From: Mycolicibacterium psychrotolerans
GTDB taxonomy: Bacteria; Actinomycetota; Actinomycetes; Mycobacteriales; Mycobacteriaceae
DNA: 64,000 nucleotides
Assembly: GCF_010729305.1 (NCBI RefSeq)
Contig: NZ_AP022574.1
Coordinates: forward strand, 5,332,001-5,396,000
Reading direction: 5' to 3'
The notes under the pieces are model-generated. The model made no database searches. It saw only the letters and a list, made by a program, of their open reading frames with translations, and had not been told where the DNA came from. The translations under genes were made by a program, and so were the position numbers. The first letter of the stretch is position 1. Every line of letters starts with the position of its first letter. This document shows, piece by piece, positions 34,244 through 42,650 of the stretch.

Positions 34244-35106
34244 GACGCGGCGGCGGCCTCGGCGCGCTCGACGACGTTGGTGAGCAGGAACGCCCGCGTC
34301 AGCGGACCCACCCCACCCGGGTTGGGCGACACGTGGCCGGCCACCTCCCACACATCCGGGTGCACGTCGCCGACCAGCTTGCCCGCGTCGTCGCGGCTGA
34401 CCCCGACGTCGACCACCGCGGCACCGGGCCGCACCATCTCCGCGGTCACCATGTGCGGCACGCCCGCCGCGGCGATGACGATGTCGGCCTCCCTGGTGAT
34501 CTGCGGCAGGTGCCGGGTTGCGGTGTGGCACAGCGTGACCGTGGCGTTCTCCGATCGCCGGGTGAGCAGCAGACCGAGGGGGCGGCCGACGGTGACACCG
34601 CGCCCGATCACGACGACGTGCGCGCCGGCGATCTCCACCTGATAGCGCCGCAGCAGATGCACGATGCCGCGCGGGGTGCAGGGCAGCGGTGCCGGCTCGT
34701 TGAGCACCAGCCGGCCCAGGTTCATCGGGTGCAGACCGTCGGCGTCCTTGCCGGGGTCGACGCTCTCGAGTGCCGCGTTCTCGTTGAGGTGCTTGGGCAG
34801 CGGGAGCTGCACGATGTAACCGGTGCAGTCCGGGTTGGCGTTGAGTTCGTCGAGCGTGTCGAGCAGCTCGGCCTGGCTGATGTCGGCAGGCAGGTCGCGG
34901 CGGATCGAGTTGATGCCGACCTTCGCGCAGTCCGCGTGCTTACCGCGCACGTAGGCCTGCGATCCGGGGTCGTCGCCGACGAGCACGGTGCCGAGCCCCG
35001 GCGTGCGCCCGGCCTCGGTCAACGCGGCGACGCGCGTGGTCAGGTCGACGAAGATCTCGTCGCGCGTGGCCTTACCGTCCAAAGTGATCGCACCCACGGC
35101 GAACAT
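34240..35106 (-). CDS. folD: Methylenetetrahydrofolate dehydrogenase/cyclohydrolase
   Basis: A 288-residue bifunctional enzyme interconverting 5,10-methylene-, methenyl- and 10-formyl-THF with NADP+. Motifs: YVRGKHADCAKVGI (catalytic Lys region), QLPLPKHLN, GRGVTVGRPLG (NADP loop) and the C-terminal NPGGVGPLTRAFLL. The GTG three codons in (35097) begins MGAITLDGKAT-like and may be the true start, as in M. tuberculosis. It is co-translated with DUF3017. Confidence 0.93.
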   Translation of the reverse strand: MFAVGAITLDGKATRDEIFVDLTTRVAALTEAGRTPGLGTVLVGDDPGSQAYVRGKHADCAKVGINSIRRDLPADISQAELLDTLDELNANPDCTGYIVQLPLPKHLNENAALESVDPGKDADGLHPMNLGRLVLNEPAPLPCTPRGIVHLLRRYQVEIAGAHVVVIGRGVTVGRPLGLLLTRRSENATVTLCHTATRHLPQITREADIVIAAAGVPHMVTAEMVRPGAAVVDVGVSRDDAGKLVGDVHPDVWEVAGHVSPNPGGVGPLTRAFLLTNVVERAEAAAAS

Positions 35107-35124
35107 TGTGACAGGCTCACCGAC

Positions 35125-36330
35125 ATGACAGCTGTCCGCGATGTGTTCAGTCCCGCCGCGCTCGGTCCGATCACGCTGCGCAACCGCGTCATCAAGGCGG
35201 CGACGTTCGAGGCGTCGACGCCGAACGCTCTGGTCACCGACGACCTGATCACCTATCACCGGCTTCCTGCGGCGGGCGGCGTCGGCATGACCACCGTGGC
35301 CTACCTCGCGGTGGCGCCGGGCGGGCGGACCGAGGGCAACCAGATCTACTGGCGGCCCGAGGCAATGGCGGGGCTGCGCCGGCTCACCGACGCCATCCAC
35401 GCCGAGGGCGCCAAGATCAGCGCGCAGATCGGCCACGCCGGGCCGGTGGCCAATGCCCGGTCGAACAGGGCCACCGCCTATGCGCCGGTGCGGTTCTTCA
35501 ATCCTCTGTCGATGCGGTTCGCCAGGCGTGCCACCCGCGACGACATCCTCGACATCACCGAGGCGCACGCCCAGGCCGCGCGGATGGCCATCGAGGCCGG
35601 CTTCGATGCGGTCGAGGTGCATCTGGGCCACAACTACTTCGCCAGCTCGTTCCTGTCTCCGCTCATCAACCGGCGCGACGACGAGTTCGGCGGCTCGCTG
35701 GCCAACCGGGCCAAGGTCGCGCGCGGCACGGTGCTCGCGGTGCGCCGGGCGGTGGAGAAGGCGGGCTCGCCGATCGCGGTGACGGCCAAGCTCAACATGA
35801 GCGACGGCGTGCGCGGCGGCATCTCCACCGACGAGGCGCTGCAGACCGCGAAGTGGCTCGAGGAAGACGGCGGGCTGGACGCCATCGAGTTGACCGCGGG
35901 CAGTTCCCTGGTCAACCCGATGTATCTGTTCCGGGGGGACGCGCCGATCAAGCAGTTCGCCGGCGCGTTCAAACCGCCGCTGCGCTGGGGCATCCGGATG
36001 ACGGGGACGAAGTTCCTGCGCGAGTACCCCTACCGCGAGGCCTACCTGCTGCGCGATGCCCGGCTTTTCCGCGCCGAACTGTCGCTACCGCTCATCCTGC
36101 TGGGTGGCATCACCAACCGCGAGACCATGGACCTGGCCATGGCCGAGGGTTTCGACTTCGTCGCGATGGGACGGGCGCTGCTCGCCGAGCCGGACCTGCT
36201 CCACCGCATCCAGGCCGACAGCAGTGTGAAGTCGCTGTGCACGCACTGCAATCAGTGCATGGCCACCATCTACAGCCACACCCACTGCGTCGTGACGGGC
36301 TCGCCGTCGGTGGTCAGCTCGGGCGGATGA
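35125..36330 (+). CDS. OYE-family NADH:flavin oxidoreductase, second paralogue
   Basis: A 401-residue FMN-dependent enzyme strongly similar to the gene at 8619: same FSPAALGPITLRNR start, AATFEA segment, QIGHAGPVAN, AKLNMSDGVRGG, REYPYREA and C-terminal C-x2-C-x2-C-x10-C (LCTHCNQC ... HTHC). It likely reduces enoate- or enone-type substrates. It diverges from folD with only 18 bases between, so its promoter must lie within that gap or inside folD. Confidence 0.85.
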   Translation: MTAVRDVFSPAALGPITLRNRVIKAATFEASTPNALVTDDLITYHRLPAAGGVGMTTVAYLAVAPGGRTEGNQIYWRPEAMAGLRRLTDAIHAEGAKISAQIGHAGPVANARSNRATAYAPVRFFNPLSMRFARRATRDDILDITEAHAQAARMAIEAGFDAVEVHLGHNYFASSFLSPLINRRDDEFGGSLANRAKVARGTVLAVRRAVEKAGSPIAVTAKLNMSDGVRGGISTDEALQTAKWLEEDGGLDAIELTAGSSLVNPMYLFRGDAPIKQFAGAFKPPLRWGIRMTGTKFLREYPYREAYLLRDARLFRAELSLPLILLGGITNRETMDLAMAEGFDFVAMGRALLAEPDLLHRIQADSSVKSLCTHCNQCMATIYSHTHCVVTGSPSVVSSGG

Positions 36331-36877
36331 GCGCCCGGGCGCAATCCTCGACGATCGCGTCCGCGCCGGCCGGGATGGCCTGCCCGGCGCGCAGGTGACG
36401 GCGCACGATCGCGTACGGCACGTCGATCACCGCGGCGCTGACCCGCCCCGCGTCGTCGGGGATGTCCCCTAGTGCTTTCTTCAGCCTGCGCTGCAAGCGT
36501 TTCCGGCGGCCCGTGAGCTGTTCGGGCCAGTCACCGATGCCGAGTTCGTCCGGGCCGGCCAGCAGCACCTGCGACTCGACGGGATGCGCCCGACACCACG
36601 CCACGATGCTCAGTGCGCCGGACACGCAGCGTTGCTGAGGATCGTCCTCGGCGACCAGAGCCTCGATCAGCTCCTCCTGGAAGCGCTCCTCGGTGCGCAC
36701 CCAGAGCTCTCCGCACAGCGCCGCCCGCGTCGGGAACCGGTGGTACACCGAGCCACTCGGCGCGCCGGTGCTCCGGGCGACCGCCGACATCGTGACCGCA
36801 GCCGGGCCGTCCGCGGCCAACAGGTCCGCCGCGGCGTCGAGCAGAGCGTCGACGGTGTATCGGGCGGGCCGGGGCAT
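36314..36877 (-). CDS. TetR family regulator
   Basis: A 187-residue TetR protein: HTH ALLDAAADLLAADGPAAVTMSAVARSTGAPSGSVYHRF (about 11-49) and a ligand domain with CVSGALSIVAWCRAHPVE. Its end overlaps the OYE gene by 17 bases, and it diverges from the SnoaL gene with a small palindrome between them, so that gene is its likely target. Confidence 0.85.
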   Translation of the reverse strand: MPRPARYTVDALLDAAADLLAADGPAAVTMSAVARSTGAPSGSVYHRFPTRAALCGELWVRTEERFQEELIEALVAEDDPQQRCVSGALSIVAWCRAHPVESQVLLAGPDELGIGDWPEQLTGRRKRLQRRLKKALGDIPDDAGRVSAAVIDVPYAIVRRHLRAGQAIPAGADAIVEDCARALIRPS

Positions 36878-36893
36878 TGCTCCACCCTAAAAT

Positions 36894-36905
36894 AGAGGTT
36901 ACTCT
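36894..36905. promoter_or_regulatory. Possible TetR operator before SnoaL gene
   Basis: AGAGgttaCTCT is a short inverted repeat within an AT-rich 48-base divergent spacer. The low GC and central position are suggestive; the arms are only four bases. Confidence 0.35.
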
Positions 36906-36925
36906 CTAATAAAGAAGGAGTAGCC

Positions 36926-37327
36926 ATGGCCACCGCAACAGACGTCGCCCAGAGCTTGTACACCGCCCTCGCCGACCACGACGTAGACGCACTATTCGCC
37001 TTGCTCACAGACGATTTCGAGGCAACCGTGAGCGCAGGCATGCCCCAGGGCGTAGGAGGTGATCACCACGGGCGTGTCGCCATGATCGCCGGCGTATGGG
37101 GCCGCATCGCCACCGACTACGACATCGCCGTCGAGCCGTCGGAGTTCCTGGAGGTCCCCGACGGACCCGCGCGCCGCGTCGTCGTCCTCGGCACCTACCG
37201 CGGATCCGCACGCGATGGCGCATCGGCGGTCGACGCCGCATTCGCCCACGTGCTCACCGTGCGAAACGACCAGATAACGGCACTGCATCAGATCACCGAC
37301 ACCGCCAACTGGCAGATTCCCACCTGA
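36926..37327 (+). CDS. SnoaL-like/ketosteroid isomerase-fold protein
   Basis: A 133-residue NTF2-fold protein with the classic start VAQSLYTALADHDVDALFALLTDDFEATV and a terminal VLTVRNDQITALHQITDT strand pair. Members are isomerases, cyclases or binding proteins; no catalytic assignment is possible here. AGAAGGAG lies seven bases before the ATG. Probably controlled by the divergent TetR. Confidence 0.8.
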   Translation: MATATDVAQSLYTALADHDVDALFALLTDDFEATVSAGMPQGVGGDHHGRVAMIAGVWGRIATDYDIAVEPSEFLEVPDGPARRVVVLGTYRGSARDGASAVDAAFAHVLTVRNDQITALHQITDTANWQIPT

Positions 37328-37380
37328 GGGCCTACCGATAGAGTGGCCGCGATGTCCAATGTCGCCGCCGGAGCGGCTCC

Positions 37381-39939
37381 GTGAGCCGACCAGCATCCAC
37401 TGCGCTGACCGTCCGCTACGACGGATCCACACGCACCTTCGCGGCAGGCAACGACGTCGTCGTCGGCCGCGACCTGCGCGCCGACGTCCGGATCGCCCAC
37501 CCGCTGATCTCGCGCGCCCACCTGGTGCTGCGCTTCGACCAGGGCCGGTGGCTCGCCATCGACAACGGCTCGCTCAACGGCATGTTCGTCAACGGCCGGC
37601 GGGTGCCTGCCGTCGACATCGCCGACGGGGCTGCGCTCCACGTCGGCAACCCGGACGGCCCGCTGCTCACCTTCGAGGTGGGCCGGCACCAGGGGTCGGC
37701 GGGCACGCCGCCGCCCACCACCTCGGTTCCTGTCGCGGCCCGGCCCAGCGCGACATGGCCCAGCCAGCCGCCGACGACGCGTCCGCCGACGCAGCGGTCC
37801 TACCCCACCGGCCCCCGCGCCGGTTATCCCCCGCCGCCGTCGCGGCCGGCGCCCGCGCCGGTGCATCAGCCGATCTCGTCTCAGGCGATGGAGCCGGTCA
37901 CGCAGATGGGGCCCGCCGCGGCGCCCCGTTCGAGTGGCGACGGCAACCTCGCCACCAGCATGCTGAAGATCCTGCGGCCCAGCCGGGCGCCGGAGGTGCC
38001 GCCCGGATCGGTGAAGATCGGCCGCGCCAGCGACAACGACATCGTCATCCCCGACGTGCTGGCGTCCCGTCACCACGCCACGCTGGTGACGACCGCCGGC
38101 GGCACCGAGATCCGTGACAACCGCAGCATCAACGGCACATTCGTCAACGGATCCCGTGTCGAGACCGCGCTGCTGAACAACGGCGACACCGTCACGATCG
38201 GCAACGTCGACCTGGTGTTCCGCGACGGGACGCTGGTCCGCCGCACCGAGACCGCGGCCGCCACCGCGACCGGCGGCCTCGAGGTGCACGGCGTGACGTG
38301 GACGATCGAGAACAACAAGACGCTGCTCGACAACATCTCGATGTCGGCGCGGCCCGGCACGCTGACCGCGGTGATCGGCCCGTCGGGTGCCGGCAAATCG
38401 ACGTTCGCCCGCCTGGTCGCCGGCTACACCCATCCGACCGCCGGGCAGGTGTCGTTCGAGGGCCACGACGTCCACGCCGAGTACGCCTCGCTCCGCTCCC
38501 GGATCGGCATGGTGCCGCAGGACGACGTCGTGCACGGCGAGCTCACCGTCCGCCAGGCACTGATGTACGCCGCCGAGCTCCGACTGCCCCCCGACACCAC
38601 CAAGGCCGACCGCGAACAGGTCGTCAACGAGGTGCTCGAGGAACTCGAGATGACCAACCACCTCGACACTCGCGTCGACAAGCTCTCCGGCGGCCAGCGC
38701 AAACGCGCATCGGTCGCACTCGAACTGCTCACGGGCCCGTCGCTGCTGATCCTCGACGAACCGACCTCGGGCCTCGACCCCGCCCTGGACCGCCAGGTGA
38801 TGACGATGCTGCGCCAACTGGCCGACGCCGGACGCGTGGTGCTCGTCGTCACCCACTCGCTGACCTACCTCGACGTCTGCGATCAGGTGCTGCTGCTCGC
38901 CCCGGGAGGCAAGACCGCGTTCTACGGCCCGCCCAACCAGATCGGCCACGAACTGGGCACGACCAACTGGGCCGACATCTTCAGCTCGGTGGCCAGCGAT
39001 CCGGACAGCGCCAAACACCGCTACCTCGAACGCCACGGTCCACCGCCACCCCGGCCGGCGACCCAACAGCCCGCGGACCTCGGCTCGCCGACGCGCACCA
39101 GCGTGCGAAAACAGTTCTCCACGATCGCCCGCCGCCAGATGCGGCTCATCGTCTCCGACCGCGGTTACTTCATCTTCCTGGCGTTCCTGCCGTTCATCAT
39201 GGGCGCTCTGTCGCTGTCGGTACCGGGCAACGTCGGCTTCGGCGTACCCGTGCCCGCGATCCAGGGCGGCGAGGCGCCGAATGAGCCGGGACAGATTCTG
39301 GTGCTGCTCAACGTCGGCGCCATCTTCATGGGCACCGCACTGACGATCCGGGCGCTCATCGGTGAACGGGCGATCTTCCTGCGCGAGCAGGCGGTCGGAT
39401 TGTCCACGACCGCCTACATGTTCGCCAAGGTCATCGTCTTCGCCGGTTTCGCGCTCCTGCAATCCGGGGTCGTGGTCGCCATCAACATCGTCGGCAAGGG
39501 TTGGGGCGAGGGCGCGGTCACGAGCGGCGCGGTGATACCCAGCCGATCCCTCGAGTTGTACGTCGACGTCGCCGCCTGCTGTGTCGGCGCGGCCATGGTC
39601 GGCCTGGCCCTTTCGGCGCTGGCGAAGTCCAACGAGCAGATCATGCCGCTGCTGGTGATCGCGATCATGTCGCAGCTGGTCTTCCAAGGCGGCATGATCC
39701 CGGTGACCGGTCGTATCGTGCTCGACCAGATGTCATGGGTGACGCCTGCCCGGTGGGGTTTTGCGTCGACGGCGTCGACGATCGATCTGCTCAGGCTGGT
39801 ACCCGGCCCGCTCACGCCGCAGGACTCGCACTGGAAACACACCGCAGGCACGTGGTGGTTCAACATGGCGATGCAGGGGGCGATCTGCGTCGGCTATCTG
39901 AGCCTGGTGCGCTGGAAGATCCGGCTCAAGGCCGCGTAA
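37381..39939 (+). CDS. FHA-domain ABC transporter (Rv1747-like)
   Basis: An 852-residue half-transporter. FHA domain 1 (about 10-100) has VVGRDLRADVRIAHPLISRAH and NGSLNGMFVNG; a proline/threonine-rich linker (110-190) follows; FHA domain 2 (about 200-280) has IGRASDNDIVIPD, SRHHA and NGTFVNG. The ATPase domain has Walker A GPSGAGKST, signature LSGGQRKR and Walker B LLILDEPTSG; an ABC2-type bundle of six helices ends the protein. In M. tuberculosis the FHA domains bind PknF-phosphorylated threonines in the linker and the protein affects lipo-oligosaccharide/PIM export. No kinase gene adjoins it here. The GTG start overlaps the stop of a possible 10-codon leader ORF. Confidence 0.9.
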   Translation: MSRPASTALTVRYDGSTRTFAAGNDVVVGRDLRADVRIAHPLISRAHLVLRFDQGRWLAIDNGSLNGMFVNGRRVPAVDIADGAALHVGNPDGPLLTFEVGRHQGSAGTPPPTTSVPVAARPSATWPSQPPTTRPPTQRSYPTGPRAGYPPPPSRPAPAPVHQPISSQAMEPVTQMGPAAAPRSSGDGNLATSMLKILRPSRAPEVPPGSVKIGRASDNDIVIPDVLASRHHATLVTTAGGTEIRDNRSINGTFVNGSRVETALLNNGDTVTIGNVDLVFRDGTLVRRTETAAATATGGLEVHGVTWTIENNKTLLDNISMSARPGTLTAVIGPSGAGKSTFARLVAGYTHPTAGQVSFEGHDVHAEYASLRSRIGMVPQDDVVHGELTVRQALMYAAELRLPPDTTKADREQVVNEVLEELEMTNHLDTRVDKLSGGQRKRASVALELLTGPSLLILDEPTSGLDPALDRQVMTMLRQLADAGRVVLVVTHSLTYLDVCDQVLLLAPGGKTAFYGPPNQIGHELGTTNWADIFSSVASDPDSAKHRYLERHGPPPPRPATQQPADLGSPTRTSVRKQFSTIARRQMRLIVSDRGYFIFLAFLPFIMGALSLSVPGNVGFGVPVPAIQGGEAPNEPGQILVLLNVGAIFMGTALTIRALIGERAIFLREQAVGLSTTAYMFAKVIVFAGFALLQSGVVVAINIVGKGWGEGAVTSGAVIPSRSLELYVDVAACCVGAAMVGLALSALAKSNEQIMPLLVIAIMSQLVFQGGMIPVTGRIVLDQMSWVTPARWGFASTASTIDLLRLVPGPLTPQDSHWKHTAGTWWFNMAMQGAICVGYLSLVRWKIRLKAA

Positions 39940-39973
39940 CGACGAAGCCCGCGAGGGACGAGCGGTCGAGGAG

Positions 39974-40321
39974 TTGCGGCGCGGCGACCTGACCGAGCTG
40001 GCGGTGTGGGTGGGGCACTACGTCAATCAGCCCGTCGGCCGCCGCATCGTCCGCATGCTCGTCATCGATTCCAAGTCCTACACCGTCGACATCGAGAGCC
40101 GGCTAGCGTTCTGGTCCCTGCGTCGGGACGTCATCGAGACGGTCCTCGACCGCGCCGCACGCCGCGGCGAACTGCGTCCCGGCGTCCGGCCCACGATCGC
40201 ACTGCAACTGCTGACCTCGCCGCTGCACACGTTCGCGTTGTTCAGCAACGACGACGTCGACCCCGGCTACTGCCGCGCGATCGCCGATCTGGTGACACAC
40301 GCGGTCAGCACCGAGGCCTGA
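39974..40321 (+). pseudogene. TetR C-terminal domain remnant lacking the DNA-binding domain
   Basis: The frame encodes a TetR_C_11-like ligand domain (EELRRGDLTELAVWVGHY, RRDVIETVLDRAARRGELRPG, LQLLTSPLHTFALF) but no helix-turn-helix. Upstream, the frame runs back only into the end of the ABC gene. A TTG at 39974 is the only visible start, without a clear Shine-Dalgarno. It is most simply the tail of a regulator gene whose 5' part was deleted; a functional ligand-only protein is less likely. Confidence 0.65.
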
Positions 40322-41545
40322 TCAGCCGAGCAGCCAGTCGTTCGGGGCGAACAGCTCGCAGTGCACCCGCTGCGCGTCGACGCCCTTGGCCACCAGTTGC
40401 TTTCTGACCGCCTGCACGAAGTTGTTGTTGCCGCACAGGTAGACCTGCGCGTCGTCGGCGATGGTGACGGCGTCGAGGTTCAGCAGGCCGGGGTGGGCTC
40501 CGGCGGTGCCCGCGGTCAGCCCGTCCTCGTACCAGACGTCGAATGCGGCGCGGGGCAACGCGGCGATCAGTTCGTGCTGACGCTCGCGCAGCGGGTGTGC
40601 CTGATCGCTGCGGTCGGCGTGCAGGACGTGCACGGGTGTGTCGGGCGCCGCCGCGGCGAGGTGGGCGAGGATGCCCACCATCGGGGTGACCCCGATGCCT
40701 GCGGAGATGAGCACGAGCGGTTGACGGCCGGTCGGGGCGGGCAGGTCGCCGAACGGCACGGTCACGTCGAGCAGATCACCGACGCAGACGTTGGCCGCGA
40801 TCCAGCTGGACACTTCGCCGGCAGGCTGCCCGTCGACGGCGGCGACGGGCTTCACCGCGAAGGTGAGCTCCCCATCGCCCGCAGCGTCCACCAGGCTGTA
40901 CTGCCGCAGCTGCCGCGCCCCGTCGGGCATCGTCACACCGACCGAGACGTATTGTCCCGGAAGGAAATCGGTGAACAGCTCGGCTGCACAGCGGACCGTG
41001 ATGAGCACCGCGCCGGACGGATCGTCGACCCGGGAGACCACCCGCGCCCGACGGAACACGTCACCGTCGGCCACGCCGGCATTGCGGTAGAGATCGTGCT
41101 CGAGGTCGATCAGCGTCTCGGCCATGATCCAGAATACGCGGTCCCAGGCCTCGGCGACATCGGGGGTGACGGTGTCGGCCCCGAGCACGGCGACGATCGC
41201 CGCGAACAGGTTGTCGTGCACGATCGGATACTGGTCGGCCGTGACACCGAGCGACGCGTGCTTGTGCCCGATGCGGGACAGCAGATCCACCGGGTGCGGC
41301 AGATCGGGGTCGACGAGATGGGTGGCGAAGGTGGCGATGGACGCGGCGAGCGCGCGCTGCTGCGCACCCTGAGCCTGGTTTCCGCGGTTGAACAGATTGC
41401 GCAGCAACTCCGGGTGCGCGGCGAACATCCGGCGGTAGAACTCCGTGGTGATCTCGTCGATGTGGGCGCCGATCAGCGGGAGCGTCGCGGACACGATCTG
41501 CGCGTGCGCGGGTTCCAGTGCGACCGGAGCGGCGGTGAGGGTCAT
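40322..41545 (-). CDS. hmp: Flavohemoglobin, nitric oxide dioxygenase
   Basis: A 407-residue protein: globin domain (about 1-145) with B10 tyrosine in EFYRRMF (Tyr37) and proximal histidine in GHKHASLG (His95), FAD domain with RQYSL, and NAD domain with ISAGIGVTPM and CGNNNF. It converts NO and O2 to nitrate. The ATG overlaps the stop of the upstream Rrf2/NsrR-like gene (ATGA), making a coupled two-gene NO-defence operon. Confidence 0.92.
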   Translation of the reverse strand: MTLTAAPVALEPAHAQIVSATLPLIGAHIDEITTEFYRRMFAAHPELLRNLFNRGNQAQGAQQRALAASIATFATHLVDPDLPHPVDLLSRIGHKHASLGVTADQYPIVHDNLFAAIVAVLGADTVTPDVAEAWDRVFWIMAETLIDLEHDLYRNAGVADGDVFRRARVVSRVDDPSGAVLITVRCAAELFTDFLPGQYVSVGVTMPDGARQLRQYSLVDAAGDGELTFAVKPVAAVDGQPAGEVSSWIAANVCVGDLLDVTVPFGDLPAPTGRQPLVLISAGIGVTPMVGILAHLAAAAPDTPVHVLHADRSDQAHPLRERQHELIAALPRAAFDVWYEDGLTAGTAGAHPGLLNLDAVTIADDAQVYLCGNNNFVQAVRKQLVAKGVDAQRVHCELFAPNDWLLG

Positions 41546-42000
41546 CGGAGATTCCTTTCGGTGATCGTCTGCGGGGAGCCCAGCAGCACAGTCATATTCG
41601 GCGACCGCGCCAGGTCGGCGACGGTGTAGCGATCCAGTTCGGCGTAGAACGCCTCCTTGGCTTCGGCGAGGGCGCGCCGCAGCCGGCAGGCGGGTACCAG
41701 CGGGCACGGGTTGTCGCCGCCGCACTCGATGACCTCGCGGTCACCTTCGAGGCTGCGGACGAGCCGGCCGATCGAGGCGACGCGGCCCTGCTCGGTCAGC
41801 TCCAGTCCGCCGACGCGGCCGCGCCGCGCCGACACCATGCCGAGGTCGGCCAGCCGGGACACCGCCTTGGCGATGTGGTGCTCGGAGGCGTTGGCGCTCG
41901 CCGCGATCGACCGGGTGGTCACGCGCCGCCCGTCAGCCTCGCCGGCCGCGAGCAGCATCATGGCCCGAAGTCCGAGATCGGTGAACCGGGTGAGCTGCAT
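41542..42000 (-). CDS. nsrR: Rrf2-family NO-sensing repressor (NsrR-like)
   Basis: A 152-residue Rrf2 protein with winged HTH and three cysteines in ECGGDNPCPLVPAC (Cys93, Cys99, Cys105), the [4Fe-4S] ligand pattern of NsrR. NO damage to the cluster should release DNA and switch on hmp, which is translationally coupled behind it. The partly palindromic sequence at 42018-42040 is a probable operator. Confidence 0.88.
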   Translation of the reverse strand: MQLTRFTDLGLRAMMLLAAGEADGRRVTTRSIAASANASEHHIAKAVSRLADLGMVSARRGRVGGLELTEQGRVASIGRLVRSLEGDREVIECGGDNPCPLVPACRLRRALAEAKEAFYAELDRYTVADLARSPNMTVLLGSPQTITERNLR

Positions 42001-42017
42001 GCCGCTGACGCTAGTTA

Positions 42018-42040
42018 AATGCGCACCAGGAATGCGACTT
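42018..42040. promoter_or_regulatory. NsrR-type operator
   Basis: On the plus strand AATGCGCA-ccaggaa-TGCGACTT forms an 8-7-8 inverted repeat with 6 of 8 matching positions, resembling the AAxxTGCA-type NsrR consensus. It lies 18 bases before the nsrR ATG, suiting autorepression of nsrR-hmp. Confidence 0.55.
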
Positions 42041-42093
42041 TTCCGCTGTGGGGTCAAACACCCGTTCACGTGCGGTTTTTTGACCTGCCGGTT

Positions 42094-42645
42094 TCAGCCG
42101 CCCCGGATGTCGAGACCGTGCGCCGCGGCGAACGCCAGCGCCTGTTCGATGTCGATCCTGGCGCCGCGCAGCGCGGCCGTCGTCCAGAACGTCGGATCGG
42201 CGCGGGCGCCGCGCAGGTCCGCCTTCTCCAACCGCGTGCCCTGCACCCGCGCACCGGTCAGGTCCGCGCGGGCGAGCACCGCCTCCCGCAGGTCGGCGCC
42301 GACCAGGCCGGCTTCACGCAACCGGCAGTCGGACAGATCGACCTTGCGCAGGTCCGCCCCGCCCAGCACCGCCAGCGTGAAATCCGCATCCACCACGGTC
42401 AGTGGCCGCATGCGGCACTCGACGAACGTCGAGCCGAGAAAGCTGCAGTGACGAAACACGCTGTGCCACAGAGTGGTTCGACGGAACATGCAATTGCGGA
42501 ACGCCGACCCGATGTGCTCGGACTCCGACATGTCGACCCCGGAGAAGTCGCAGCCGTCGAACACCACACGTTCGGTACGTAGCCGGCTGAGGTCCTCGTC
42601 GCGGAAATCGTGGCCGTCGAACTCCCGGTCGGTCAGATCGTCCAT
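42094..42645 (-). CDS. mfpA: Pentapeptide-repeat gyrase-protecting protein
   Basis: A 183-residue right-handed quadrilateral beta-helix made of A(D/N)LxX repeats (FDGCDFSGVDM, GADLRKVDLSDC, GADLREAVLARADLTGA, KADLRGA). Length equals M. tuberculosis MfpA (183), which mimics DNA, binds gyrase and lowers fluoroquinolone susceptibility. It is the last gene of the mfpEDCBA conservon; the GTPase MfpB precedes it by five bases. Confidence 0.92.
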   Translation of the reverse strand: MDDLTDREFDGHDFRDEDLSRLRTERVVFDGCDFSGVDMSESEHIGSAFRNCMFRRTTLWHSVFRHCSFLGSTFVECRMRPLTVVDADFTLAVLGGADLRKVDLSDCRLREAGLVGADLREAVLARADLTGARVQGTRLEKADLRGARADPTFWTTAALRGARIDIEQALAFAAAHGLDIRGG

Positions 42646-42650
42646 CCCGG

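Noticed and set aside
37288..39687. 799-codon minus-strand frame under the FHA-ABC transporter
   Set aside because: Antisense shadow; the plus-strand protein has FHA, Walker and signature motifs.
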